A stretch of 64,000 bases of DNA from Orychophragmus violaceus (GCA_030180135.1 CM058236.1:61345728-61409727); one strand, 5' to 3'. Positions 42,526-53,394 are shown, numbered from the stretch's first letter. Made by a program: numbers and translations. Notes: a model not told the origin generated them from the letters alone.

Positions 42526-43891
42526 ATGGCTCCAAGAACTTTGACTGAAGTCGCTCGAGAATCTAATGAGTCTAGCGACAAAATTCCGCTGATATCTATC
42601 TCTGGAATCGACGATGTTGGTGGGAAAAAGGGAGAGATCTGCCGTCAGATCGTGGAGGCTTTTGAGAAATGGGGCATGTTCCTGGCAGTCGATCATGATG
42701 TTGATACCAATATGATGGCAGATATGACTCGCCTCGCTCGGGAGTTCTTCTCTTTAGCTACTGAGGAGAAGCTCCGGTTCGATATGTCCGGCGGTAAGGG
42801 CGGTTTCGGTGTCTCTAGTCACCTCCAGGTAACCACCTCAGTTCGAACAACGTACAATTCTAGTTTTTAATCGTGTTTATTAATTATATAAGAATTTTCT
42901 TTTGAAGGGAGAGGCTATGAAGGATTGGAGGGAGATAGTGCTCTATTCCACGTACCCTGTGAGGAACAGAGACTACACACGGTGGCCAGATAAGCCGGAG
43001 GGATGGTTGAAAGTGACGGAGGAGTATAGCGAGAAGCTGATGGGTTTGGCTTATAAGAGCAGGGCCAACGGTGAAACCCACCAAAAGCTCTTAAAAAATT
43101 TTTTTTTTTTTTTCCGCAACTTTAAAAAAAAAAAAAAAAAAAAATTTGACCAATCCCGGCTCGCCACGTCAGGTGAACAGTGACGAGCCGGGTCCTTAGA
43201 TAAGGATTTTTAGGACCGAATTGTAACTGTAGCGATGGGGCCCACAACATATTTTAATATTTTGGGCTTAAGAACCCGTGTCAAGAGCTTCCATTGTATT
43301 TGGTCTAAGGTCCTTGAGGTTTTGTCTGAAGCTATGGGGCTTGAGAAAGATGCCCTAAAAAATGCATGCGTTGATATGGACCAGAAAATCGTTGTTAATT
43401 ATTTCCCAAAACGCCCTAAACCTGACCTCGCACTGATCAGAATGCGTCACACTGACCATGGACTCATCACTTTGCTGCTCCAAGACCAAGTCAGTTGTTT
43501 ACAAGCTACAAGGGACAATGGCAAGACATGGGTTACGGTTCCGTTAGTTGAAGGAGCACTTGTCAAGTTGTCATCAATCTCGGTGACATTGGTCACGTTA
43601 GTACTTTCTCACTTTCCGATTTGTTGCATTTTTCTTCTTTTTTTCTCCGTTTGTAATTTTGATTTTGTCAAATATGAATTTTCTCTTGAATCTGAGCAAC
43701 GGGAGGTTTATGACTTCCGACCATCAGACGGTGGTGGACTCGAACTCAAGCAGACTGTTCGTAAACACATTCCTGTTTCCGCCGCCCGATGCCACCGTGT
43801 ATCCGCTAAAAGTAGGAGACGGAGAGAAGGCAATCATCGATGAACCAATAAGTTTTGAAGAGATAACTATGAGAAAGCTGAAAGATCTCTA
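42526..43891 (+). pseudogene. F3H: Flavanone 3-hydroxylase (2-oxoglutarate dioxygenase) pseudogene
   Basis: Exon 1 (42526-42828) encodes MAPRTLTEVARES, ISGIDDVGGKKGEICRQIVE and MTRLAREFF, closely resembling Arabidopsis F3H, the enzyme turning flavanones into dihydroflavonols. Exon 2 starts at 42908 (DWREIVLYSTYPVRNRDY), is split by a MITE (43057-43305), and resumes with KVLEVLSEAMGLEK and VDMDQKIVVNYFPKRPKPDL. The Fe-binding HTD survives in MRHTDHG, and the later His and Arg are present (SDHQTVV, SSRLF). Defects: about 20 N-terminal residues missing, a frameshift near 43570 before the last intron, a TAG at 43889-43891 ahead of LARLKK, and the MITE. Introns are retained, so it arose by DNA duplication, not retroposition. 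Confidence 0.87.
43057..43305. mobile_element. MITE inserted at TAA in F3H exon 2
   Basis: 249 bp flanked by TAA on both sides (43054-43056 and 43306-43308). Removing it with one TAA makes GCT TAT AAG GTC CTT GAG, the exact F3H frame. The 3-bp TWA-type duplication fits PIF/Harbinger elements. Ends are GAGCAGGGCCAA and, on the other strand, GACCAAATACAATGG, a weak inverted match. It contains long T and A runs and a 9-bp stem, CCCGGCTCG/CGAGCCGGG, around 43156-43190. Confidence 0.75.
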
Positions 43892-44027
43892 GCTGGCTCG
43901 CCTCAAGAAGAACATCACCACAAGGAAGTTACCCTGAATATTTACGAAGTAACTAAATTATAATAATTGCGTATTATATCAATTTTATTTATGTATAAGT
44001 TTTAAGTTGTTTCCTATTGTAAATTTT

Positions 44028-44084
<57 letters not shown>

Positions 44085-44362
44085 AATAAATAAAGAGTGT
44101 TTTAAATAATTTTATTTTATTATCATATATAGACATTTGATTTCGTTTATAAAAATTAGGATCGATTCAGTTGAGTATGAGTTGCACCATAATATATTTT
44201 TAATTAAGCTAAAATCAGATTAATTATGTTAATTTTATGGGAAATTTACCTAATAAGACAGAAAAAGAACTTATTGTCCACCTACGATTTTCAACATCAA
44301 AATTTGTCTCTCTAGTATTTTATTTAGTTTTAATACTATTATAACCGTATCTAAAAATATAT
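43892..44362. other. Intergenic, includes an (AT)n microsatellite
   Basis: Former 3' part of the F3H gene (LARLKK-like codons continue to about 43936), then AT-rich DNA up to the MULE-like element. Confidence 0.6.
44030..44080. repeat. (AT)n microsatellite, about 25 units
   Basis: An uninterrupted AT dinucleotide run of about 51 bp, likely length-polymorphic. Confidence 0.95.
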
Positions 44363-45011
44363 GGAGTTAATTGCATTGAGTGTATTTTTTTAAGAAGTAA
44401 TAACAAAGTTATATTTTTGTAAAAGTTTTTGCATTTTTATATTTTTTTGTCTTCTAGTGCTGTAAAAAGTTCATTTTATCCTTAGTTTTTGTTTTTTAGT
44501 TATAGATAGTTAAATGTTAAAGTCTATCTATTTTAAGCCTTCTATCCATCCGATTATTATTATTACTTTTTTATCTTTTTATTTTCAAGACATTCTCTTT
44601 TTTACTTTATGATTTATTTTCACCCCTCATTTTTTCAGGGTGTATTGGATTGAGGATGTGATGATTCCGATAATATAGACCGGCGGCATGAAGATAAAAT
44701 ATGTCGATGTACCGGAATTCAAAAAAAAAATTCTGACTTAATACGGAATTGCGAATGGATAGTCTAAGCTAAGTGTCCACAACATCCATCCACATTGATA
44801 CTTATGATAGACAAGATGTTTAACAAGATGGTTTAATATATGATGTTGGGCGATCACATGAATGATGAATCCAAAAATATGTTTACCATGGGTAAACGTT
44901 TAACATTTGATTATTCGTGGACAAAATGCTTAACAAGATGGTTTAACATGAATGATGATGGACAGGATGCGTATAAGATGGTTTAACATATGATTATTCG
45001 TGGATACAAAA

Positions 45012-45255
45012 GTATGTTGGACGATCACATCTCATGCTTAACAAGATGGTTTAACATATGATGGACAAGATGCTTAACAAGATGCTTACCATTGGAAGTA
45101 TGTTGGACGATCACATCTCATGCTTAACAAGATGGTTTAACATATGATGGACAAGATGCTTAACAAGATGCTTACCATTGGAAGTATGTTGGACGATCAC
45201 ATCTCATGCTTAACAAGATGGTTTAACATATGATGGACAAGATGCTTAACAAGAT
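45012..45255. repeat. 86-bp tandem minisatellite, nearly three copies
   Basis: Copies start at 45012, 45098 and 45184, the last ending in divergent sequence after about 72 bp. Each unit itself contains repeated AACAAGATG blocks, and degenerate units extend leftward to about 44815. Copies are almost identical, so expansion was recent. Confidence 0.9.
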
Positions 45256-45291
45256 GACATCCAAATTCGTGGATAATACCACGCATGGACC

Positions 45292-45646
45292 ACGGATAGT
45301 CGATTTTATGGACACTCTAGCCTGCGAATAAATATTTTAGACTAGATGTCCATAATATGTGCTATTCGTAGATACTAATATGTGTGACCACTATCTATCC
45401 ACTTTGCAGTGTCCACGAATAGCCGATATTGTGTGTTGATTGGCTACTTCTTATCTATGGTAAGTGTCTTGTATGTGATGTGATCATGAAAGTGTCCACG
45501 AATAGTCGATTTTATGGACACCCTAGCCTGCGAATAGATATTTTAGACTAGATGTCCGCAATATGTGTTATTCGTGTATACTAATATGTGTGACCACTAT
45601 CTATCCACTTGGCAGTGTCCATGAATAGCCGATATTGTGGACACTT
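45292..45646. repeat. Direct duplication of about 150 bp, offset 206 bp
   Basis: The block from about 45292 to 45440 (TCGATTTTATGGACAC to CCGATATTGTG) recurs at about 45498-45646 with several substitutions. Both lie inside the MULE-like element. Confidence 0.8.
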
Positions 45647-46031
45647 AGCCTAGACTATCCATTCGCAACTTCCATATTACGTCCAATTTTTTTTTTTGAA
45701 TTCCGATAGATCGACATGTTCTAACTCCATTCTTGCGATCTATATGTCCGGAAACTACACATAATTCATCATATCCACCGATCAAAAAATGTGGGGTGAA
45801 ATAAATAGAAAAATAAGAAAGAGAATGAAGAGGAGAAATAAAAGAAAAAAATAATAAAAAAGAACACTCACTATCCATCCACGCTCATTTTCTCTCTTTT
45901 CTCTATTTGTGAAGGACAAAATGGTCTTTCTACTGGCGGAACCCACGAAAAAGATACAAATTGCACAAAGATTCACAAAGATACAAGATTGCAATGAAAA
46001 AGATAAAAAGATATACCCAGTGCAATTCACC

Positions 46032-47048
46032 TAAATATATGTATATATTTATATTATTAATAAAATAATTAAATATCTAATTATTATTTTTGTTTAACCC
46101 TATTCTCTCTTTCTTTTACTCCGTCGTACCCACTTTCCTAAACTCAGAAATCGGTTCCCTTTCTTCGACGCCGTCTGTATTCTCCGGAGGTTGCCGCTTC
46201 CGCCCGGTGAAACTCTTCTCTTGGTCGTAAGCTTCCCATCTCGTCGTCACCTCATTTGTTGTTTCGATTGAAAAATTTAGGTTTTAAAATTGTTTTTTTA
46301 AGAAATAATCGCGAAATCGGATTGTGCCCATGTTCAAATGAGTTTAAAATTGGAACTTGATTCAGTCTATTTTCTCAGTATCCAAAAAAAAAAGATTAAG
46401 TTTTTTGACATTTTGTTAACACTTGTTTAATTTTCTTGTTGCTTCATGTTGATACAATTCTCCTAGTAGTGTTTTGTTGTGGAGTTGCTTAATTGGGGTA
46501 TCTAATTTGTTGAAGATGAATCGTGAACTGTGTTGTACATCAACTCCTTGCTTTTCTTGTGCTGTGTGATCACGTTTTCGTAATAGGAGCGTTTATAGAG
46601 TAGAACCGTTTATAGTGATGACTGATAGTCAATGTCTTTTTGAATCTCTTGAGTGATATGTTTTGTTTCTAAAGAAATGGGAGTAAAGTGGAGTTTCGAG
46701 AACTAATTACTAACAGAAACATGGTTTCTCTGTTGTTTCTCTTGTGTGTGTATTTCTTGTTTTTTGATCAAGTGTGTGTATGCCTACTAGTTATATCTTT
46801 CATGTTCTATTGATGCTGAATGGTTTTTATATATCCTCTTTCTAATCTGCTATTAGAAGTTTATATGTTTAGGTTTATGTATTTTTTTTTTTTTTTTGAA
46901 TGAATAGGTTTATGTATTTGACTACTCACATCCATTGTTGAATAACTCTCTCTCTTTGGTTAATATATACTCATATTACCTTCTTGTTAGTTACTCATCT
47001 TATACCGTTCTTGTTGTTATGATTACAGGATATCCTCGTCTGACAACG
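46032..47048. other. Promoter/leader-like region upstream of a small ORF
   Basis: AT-rich up to 46090, then a CT-rich, 5'UTR-like stretch (46095-46230) with possible donors. Long T-rich sequence resembling an intron follows, up to an acceptor CAG at 47026-47028. No coding sequence is recognised. Confidence 0.4.
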
Positions 47049-47673
47049 ATGTACGCTTCTACCGATCGACTGATTTGCTGCTACTTCAAAGAGACGCCCC
47101 TGCGAAAGATTTCTCTTCTCCGCCTCTGCTCTTCCATTAATGTTCTTCGACGTTACGAGTTTAAACAGGTTTTTATTCAAATACTTGTTTCCTTTTTTTG
47201 CTCATCTATTTAAATCCAAATTTCTTAGAGTTTACAGCTTAGGATTTATATCTGTATTAAATTTGAGTTTTGTTTCACTTGCTTTACCTTTATCTCTTGC
47301 TATCTTTGCATGTTTGTTTCTATCTTGACTTCACTTTGTTAAAGCTTGTTTTTTGATAACACTAGCTTATATTCAGTTTTTATTATTTTAGCCAAGTTCC
47401 TCGTTTGTTTGGTTGCTACTTCTATGGCAAGGACTGATTGAGGTCTATGTCGTGTCTATGGAACAGCTTTTTACATTTGAGATTTTTTATTGTTACTATT
47501 ATTGTTAAGGAGTGTTATTTAGTCATTTTTTTCCCATGTCACAGAGGTTGACTGCAGTGGAAGAAGATATTTGCATAGTTGATTCAAGTGATCCAACCTA
47601 TGCCTCAACAATTCTCGATGCATACACTCAGCATCCACACCTTACTACAAGCAAGTGTATAGATTTGAGTTGA
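47049..47673 (+). CDS. Small hypothetical spliced ORF, 82 aa
   Basis: Model: 47049-47168 (donor GT 47169) joined to 47545-47673 (acceptor CAG 47542-47544), phase 0, stop TGA 47671. The first exon (preceded by acceptor CAG 47026-47028) encodes MYASTDRLICCYFKETPLRK; the second includes RLTAVEEDICIVDSS and ASTILDAYTQHPHL. I do not recognise a family. The residue composition and splice sites look gene-like, and a CT-rich leader lies about 0.8 kb upstream. It could equally be the start of a truncated gene or a captured fragment. Confidence 0.35.
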
Positions 47674-48532
47674 TATTGTAGTGCTTGATATTGAGTTGAA
47701 TGTATAGATTTTTTATGTTTACGCTTTGAAGTTCTGTTTTGATTTCAGCTTTATTGTTATTAAAAGTGTCTCAGAACCCTTTGTTGTTTGTCTTAAAATC
47801 AAATGAATAGTTATACTACTTTACTTGTATGGTTGTAACTTGTATTTGGTCAAGGGCACGATAATATATTTGTTTATTATAACGAACAATAAAGCCATTG
47901 GCAGAGTTTTAGCTTTATTTAGAACTTACAAGTTGTATACAATAGACTAAAGCGTGACCCATGTTACTGTTATTTAACAACTCATTATAATGCAACACTA
48001 GACACAAGTGGAAGATTTTAACATAGACTAAAGCGTAACCCACCTGAGGGAGATAAAGGTGTTGGACAAGAAGAGAGTAAGACGATCGAAACTTTATTAC
48101 CTCAGGGACAAGATGAATGCTCTCAAGAAGCATTAGCACCTTAATAATCTCTCTTAAACAAATTTTTGAGGAGTTTTTAACGACAATTGGCCTTGAGTCA
48201 CATATTGGACTGTGTAATGTAACGATGAAGCTACTTTTCCTCTACATGTTCCAATAAGTTTGTTGGCTTGATTATTATCTCCACCTACTGTAATAACTGG
48301 TTTAGCATATCAATTCACTAATCCTGGTTACTAGTAACAAAACACGAACAAACTAAAACCATAAACAGGTGTTGTGGTTTGAACCCTCGTTTAAACAAAT
48401 TGAGGAAACCATGGACTTATGAAGAAGCATCACAAAATTGAATTGATCATCTCTCAGTTAGCTAGGTTTTGTTGTTGTTCACGGTCTGATGAGAAAAAAA
48501 AAAAGAAAATACATTTTTACTTTCTAGCCAAT
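47674..48532. other. Intergenic sequence, no gene seen
   Basis: AT-rich. Two short copies of AGACTAAAGCGT(A/G)ACCCA (about 47945 and 48026) form a minor direct repeat. Nothing else is recognised. Confidence 0.45.
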
Positions 48533-49005
48533 TTACTTATAGTGATCTGGTGAGTTTTTCTTCTTCCTTCTGTATTTGTATTTGTTTTTCTTTTTCTTTT
48601 TCTCGTTGTCCTTATCATTCTCATTCTTTTCCTGTGGCGCCATGTCCTTATCCTTGTCGTTCTCACTCTTATCCATATTCTTGTTCTTACTCTTCCCCTG
48701 AAGCTCCATCGGAGCAGTATCTGTCTCCGAAGTATCTATCTCCGAACCTGAGACAACTGACAAGGTGAAGAATAAGTCTATGAAGAAGGAAGAGTAGATA
48801 AGGGAAGCTATAGAGAAGAATAATATAGTGAACCCACCTTTTAAGTAGATGGAGTTGTAATGTACCCCTGCCAAGTAACTCAAGTAAATGACTCTCTCCA
48901 GTTTTATAGACTTGGGAACTATCTCCATGGAATGTACTTCTTTATGTGATGTAATGAGTACTATCTTCACACCAAACTGTATAGCAAATACTTGTTCATA
49001 TAAAG
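48533..49005 (-). pseudogene. OTU-type cysteine protease, C-terminal fragment
   Basis: Minus-strand exon 49005-48838 encodes QFGVKIVLITSHKEVHSMEI and AGVHYNSIYLKG, matching the C-terminal end of plant OTU deubiquitinase domains, including the catalytic His (VHYNS). After an 81-bp intron, exon 48756-48533 adds a Lys/Asp/Glu-rich tail (NEKKKKKNKYKYRRKKK) ending at TAA 48533. The acceptor preceding the first exon (CAG at about 49006-49008) shows that more exons once lay upstream, but the catalytic Cys region (DGDC-type) is absent from the following kilobase. Likely a truncated gene copy. Confidence 0.65.
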
Positions 49006-49119
49006 CTGAAACAAGAGACATAAACAACAAACGGCAAAGTTAAAAAAGTTTAAAATTGATGATGAGACGCTTTTTTTAAAAAAAAAAGATAATTTTCGAA
49101 ATATTTAACATAAAAATGA

Positions 49120-49545
49120 TTATAAATTTTGTTCCTAGGTTTTCTCTATTTTTAACAGATTTTGTGGAATGTACATTCCACAAAATGTAGAAGAAAGAGA
49201 ACTGTGGATTGTATGTTCCACGAAGGTTAGAATAGTGAGTAATTGGTATAATGTAATTCTACGAAATTGTAGAATAAAGTTAAAACTTTAGATTACGTAT
49301 TTCACAAAAATGTTTCAATTTTTAGAATATAGTGAAACGTGTAGAAATCATATTCTACATTTTTGGAATGCAGTTAAAACCGTAGAGTTTACAATCTATA
49401 AAAGGTGGATCATAATGCAAGTGGTAGATTATGTATTCTAAGTTGTTTGGATATTAGTGAAAATGGTAGAACACATATTCTACATGGTACAATTCATATT
49501 CTACTATTTTAGAACAAGTAAGAAAAAAATATATTAAAATTCAAA
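49120..49545. repeat. Array of degenerate palindromic TAGAAT/ATTCTA motifs
   Basis: About 425 bp with at least ten occurrences of GTAGAA, ATTCTAC, TGGAAT or ATTCCA in alternating orientation, spaced 25-50 bp. It begins with a 26-bp perfect palindrome at 49160-49185. Non-coding; may be the remains of a foldback element. Confidence 0.65.
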
Positions 49546-50146
49546 AATAACAGGAAAAAGTTCGAAAAAATCCAGATTTGTGTATTTTTATTTTGCATAT
49601 TTTTTGTATTTTTTTGGATTAAAAATAATTTAAAATTATAATTTTAAAAAATAATAATAAGAATAATTATGTCAAATTAACGTAAAATATGAAAAAAGGT
49701 TAAAGAGACAATAATCTTTTTTCCATCCCTTTTACACAAATCTCCCTAATTTTATTTAGTTGAGTTCTTCATCTTAGATTTGCAAATATATTTTCGTAAA
49801 ATTTTGTATAATTTGATATGTTGTTTTGTGAAAAATAGGATAAAAACATATTTTGTTTAGTTTAGATCCACACCAATCGGTAATAAATTTGAAAGTTCAT
49901 TGACAGGTTAAGAATCCAAAACGTAATGGTAACAAAAATTGAGAAGTTTGATTCCATCGGTTTGGTCAAAATGACAACATAATTTTAATTTTTGATTTCA
50001 TATTGTTTTAATTTTTTTTATTTGGTACTAACTTGGTAGTAACATGAAAAAAAAAATCGTTTGGAAAAGATTATGATTTCAATTTTTATTGTTTTCTAAA
50101 TTATTTGATTTTCATAGTAAAAACAATTTTCAATTTCTATCTTGTA
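49546..50146. other. AT-rich sequence, no gene seen
   Basis: Poly-A/T-rich, non-coding, with no recognised repeat terminus. Confidence 0.5.
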
Positions 50147-50415
50147 CTCCCTCTGTTCCTAAATGATTGATGTTTTAAGTTTTTCACACATATTAAGAAG
50201 ACAAATTTAATCATGTTTATAAGTGCATCGTTTTTTTGTTATTAGCAATTCCCTATAATTTTAAGCCAATAATAATTCAAGAAATTTTATTATATTTTTT
50301 GAAGTTTACAATTCATCATCATTAATTAATAAAAAATATATAGAAAACATAAAACATCAATCTTTAAAAAACAAAAATAGCATCTAGAAAACCATTCTTT
50401 AAGGAAAGGAGGGAG
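50147..50415. mobile_element. Stowaway-type (Tc1/mariner) MITE
   Basis: Begins CTCCCTCTGTTCCTAAATGA and ends TTAAGGAAAGGAGGGAG, flanked by TA on both sides (50145-50146 and 50416-50417). The TIR CTCCCTC...GTTCC and TA target are diagnostic of plant Stowaway MITEs. 269 bp, AT-rich, non-coding. Confidence 0.93.
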
Positions 50416-50417
50416 TA

Positions 50418-51104
50418 ATATTTATTATGTTATTTGGGAAATAAATTTGATTAAAGTTAACATGTCAAATTATTTAGTACAACAATACTTTTGATTCATT
50501 TATGAGAAAATAAATATTTATAATCTTAATTATTTGAAAATAAATAATTTTTAAAAAATCATATATAGGCATGTATATTGGGTTAAATGTTTTTGAAAAT
50601 CCATAATATTAGGAAATGAATTGTGATTAATTTTAAGTCACTAAAAGCATCTATTTAATTGGCCTTGTGAGAATAACGTGAGCGATGCACGTAAAAAAAT
50701 ATTATAAAATTATAAGATATTATTTGTTTTCCAAAAAAATTGAAGATATTTCCTTCTTGTCTATTTCCAAATATAAGTTTGAATAAAATTTATTGATTTA
50801 GAAAAAGAAACCAAGAGAAATATCAATAATTAATAGAAATTTGTCATAATATTTTAACTTTTCAAGGGTATCTATGTAATTATCATTGGGGGAAATTAAT
50901 GTTAAGGCTATACATAAGAAAACAACTTCTCAAATAATATTATAGAGATAATTTATCTCAATTATTTTTTATTTATATCAAAATATATATAGAATAACGT
51001 ATTCTTACAACTATTTCTAATAAAAAAAAAAAAATTTTGACTAAATTGGTGCATTAAAATTAAAGGTAATACGAGTTTATAATTGTTAGATATAATATTG
51101 TGGA
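50418..51104. other. AT-rich intergenic sequence
   Basis: About 690 bp without genes or recognisable repeats. Confidence 0.5.
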
Positions 51105-51118
51105 AACCTTTTTAGTTT

Positions 51119-51362
51119 TTTTTTTTATTATTAATCTTGGGTATCCCAAACTTATGGAGGGGCTTGGACTAATCTCCAGTGGGAGGTGCAGCCCATGGAA
51201 TAGACCCTTTCTCCGAGTATTCAAATGGGCTGAAAGCAAAGAGCCCATATCCATGTAGGTGTACAAAGAAATGTGTTTTAATTTCGCATAGCAAGTGAAT
51301 CGAACTTGAAACGTGTTAGCGTCCTAAATCCTCTGCTTACCATTTGACCACAAGCCCTGGAC
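51119..51362 (-). mobile_element. tRNA-derived SINE with 14-bp target duplication
   Basis: On the minus strand it starts near 51360 with GGGCTTGTGGTCAAATGGTA (Pol III A box, plus 51340-51354). AGTTCGATTCAC (B box, plus 51295-51306) follows about 33 nt later. A non-tRNA body of about 170 bp follows, with an A-rich 3' end (plus T run 51116-51129). The perfect duplication AACCTTTTTAGTTT flanks it at 51105-51118 and 51363-51376. Length and layout fit Brassicaceae SINEs. Confidence 0.92.
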
Positions 51363-51376
51363 AACCTTTTTAGTTT

Positions 51377-52193
51377 AGTGGATTGATTAAGAGTTCATTA
51401 TTACTTTTATACCAGGATGTCTACAATTTGAATTTCATAGAGTAAAAATTACAGTATCATTCATGCAGAATAATAGAAACAATATTACGTGAGATCTTCA
51501 CGGAAATATATGTATAGCCATCAATCAATGATCTTTAAAAACGATGTGGAACAGTCTGGAGTAAATCCTCATTAGTTGATAGAATCGTAATGCATGGATA
51601 CGATTTTTTTTTCACAATTTCTTACATTTCTCTCACTTAATTAGTTGGATCCAAAAATATTCAACAGAAAACATTGAGATATTGCCTTGTTTCTAATTAA
51701 AATTTCACCATTAACTTAGCTTTAGCCATTAAAAATAGTCTAACTATGGTTTAGTAGAAAGACTATGTGTCCCTATTGCCAAAGTATTCCAACTAATTGT
51801 CCAAATGGAGTATATGCAGTTTAAGATGTTTTTCAAAGTGATCCATAGTGGCATCGAAATTTCCTCAAGTAATGCTAGAGAAATAGTAAAAGTCCAAGGA
51901 ACAACAAACATAATGCAGCCATTAAAATATTATAGCCTTCTCTCTAACACTCAATTTCTAGTAATTCATCCGGGATATAAATATAATTTCCCCTTGCTTA
52001 CGAGAGAAGATATTACATTTCTCAATTACCCCAAAAAAAAGTTTTATGTCAAAACTCAAAGCATTGATATACCCATATCTAATTTACACCATAATTACAT
52101 CTCTATATGTACAATTCTGCTAACCACTAAATTATTATTCAACATCACAACCGTTTTTTAATAATAAAAAGCATCATAAAGTCGTGAGCATTA
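51377..52193. other. AT-rich intergenic sequence
   Basis: About 820 bp. The 118-codon ORF at 51805-52161 has no recognisable domain and AT-rich composition, so it is taken as chance. Confidence 0.45.
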
Positions 52194-52201
52194 GTACAAA
52201 G

Positions 52202-52952
52202 CTATGTTGCATGGAAACAAAAACGAGTACGCGAAAGCGAAACGTCTGAAAATGCAAAAACGATTTTTTTAGAAAAATTAAACATGTATGCTTTGGAAAC
52301 GTATATACCTTTATAGGAATAATAAGAATATATGATGAAACACCAAACTAAAAAATCAAAAATCAACATATTGGAAACGCTAATTCACTAACGAAATTTC
52401 AATTATATGAGAAAAAATTAACTGAGTATTATCACTAACAAAGTCGTAAAAAAATCTATTTATTAGCATGTTAGCCCATCAAAAACAAGTCAATTTCGAA
52501 TCGGTAATCGAATATTAGTTGGAATAAAAATGTATAAATAAGAATCATTCCGACTTAATTCTAAAGCAATCAGCATTAATAAGAGAAAACTACCTAGTAA
52601 AGTCGTCTTTTTTGCGTTTTTATTATCGTTTTTAGAGTACGATTATAATTTAGGCAAATCGCTTCATATTTTTTATAGTAGTTACATTTTATTTCTTAAA
52701 TAATTTATAAATTATCAATTAAACTCTTACATTTATAAATTATTTACAATTATATTTTAAAATAGAAAATTGAGTTTCCAAAACAAGAATTGACGTTTCC
52801 AAAAACTGATACGCCATTTCCATAGCGTCTCAAAATCACAATATTTAAAAATCGCGTTTCCATCACGTTTTCAAATGTTTCCACCTGCATTTCTGTTTTA
52901 AAACGTTTTTGAAACGAGAAACGGTCCCAAAAAAAGTTTACATGTAACATAG
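52202..52952. mobile_element. hAT-like non-autonomous element
   Basis: Ends CTATGTTGCATGGAAAC and GTTTACATGTAACATAG are imperfect inverted repeats. The perfect 8-bp duplication GTACAAAG lies at 52194-52201 and 52953-52960. 751 bp, non-coding. Near both ends GGAAAC/GTTTCC and AAACG/CGTTT motifs recur in many copies, possibly transposase-binding sites. The 8-bp duplication suggests hAT, although the termini are not the usual CAGGG. Confidence 0.75.
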
Positions 52953-52960
52953 GTACAAAG

Positions 52961-53394
52961 TACTAACCGGCAGGTGGATAATTCTTTTTATTTTATTTAG
53001 GGATCATTATGCGAGGCTGCATGCATGTTTGCATAAATTGTTTTGAGTGCAAGCCGCTCATGATGCACATGGACTAAAGATGTTCTTGCTTTTAAGATTT
53101 TAAAACTCGCATGAGGACAAATATCTATACCTTTAAATGAGAAGTAATTTTTATGTGAATGCTGATGTGTTAGCATGAGGGAGCTTTGAAGGAGGATAAT
53201 AATGATGTGAAATTGTGACATGGCAAGGCCTAAAATAATTTAAAGGGTTTGTAGTTCGATTTTATTTACGAGAATGCCATCACCCGAGTATTATTCATAT
53301 AATTAATTTATTTCCTAAAAAAAAATGCACAATATCTTTCCGAATATTTTATTAGTTCCAGTTTACCAAGCTTTCGAGAGAAGTTTGTGAAATC
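52961..53394. other. Intergenic region upstream of the foldback locus
   Basis: Contains a TGCATGCATG (RY-like) motif near 53019 and otherwise AT-rich sequence. It may hold promoter elements for a transcript starting near 53430. Confidence 0.4.

Larger units (their letters stand above)
44363..46031. mobile_element. MULE-like element with long TIRs and internal minisatellite
   Basis: Long imperfect inverted repeats form the ends. AATTGCATTGAGTGTAT near 44370 pairs with the complement of the sequence ending CAGTGCAATTCACC at 46031. The internal blocks GGAATTCAAAAAAAAA and GCGAATGGATAGTCTA (44714-44782) pair with 45630-45710. Each arm is about 420-430 bp. AAATATAT adjoins both ends (8 of 9 bases of a possible 9-bp duplication), consistent with Mutator-like elements. 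No transposase is encoded. The centre holds an 86-bp minisatellite and a 206-bp-spaced duplication. Confidence 0.7.

Noticed and set aside
45012..45255. CRISPR-like array
   Set aside because: Direct head-to-tail 86-bp units with no distinct spacers, inside a plant transposon.
51805..52161. 118-codon ORF as a gene
   Set aside because: Highly AT-rich DNA, no recognisable domain, no splice or promoter context.
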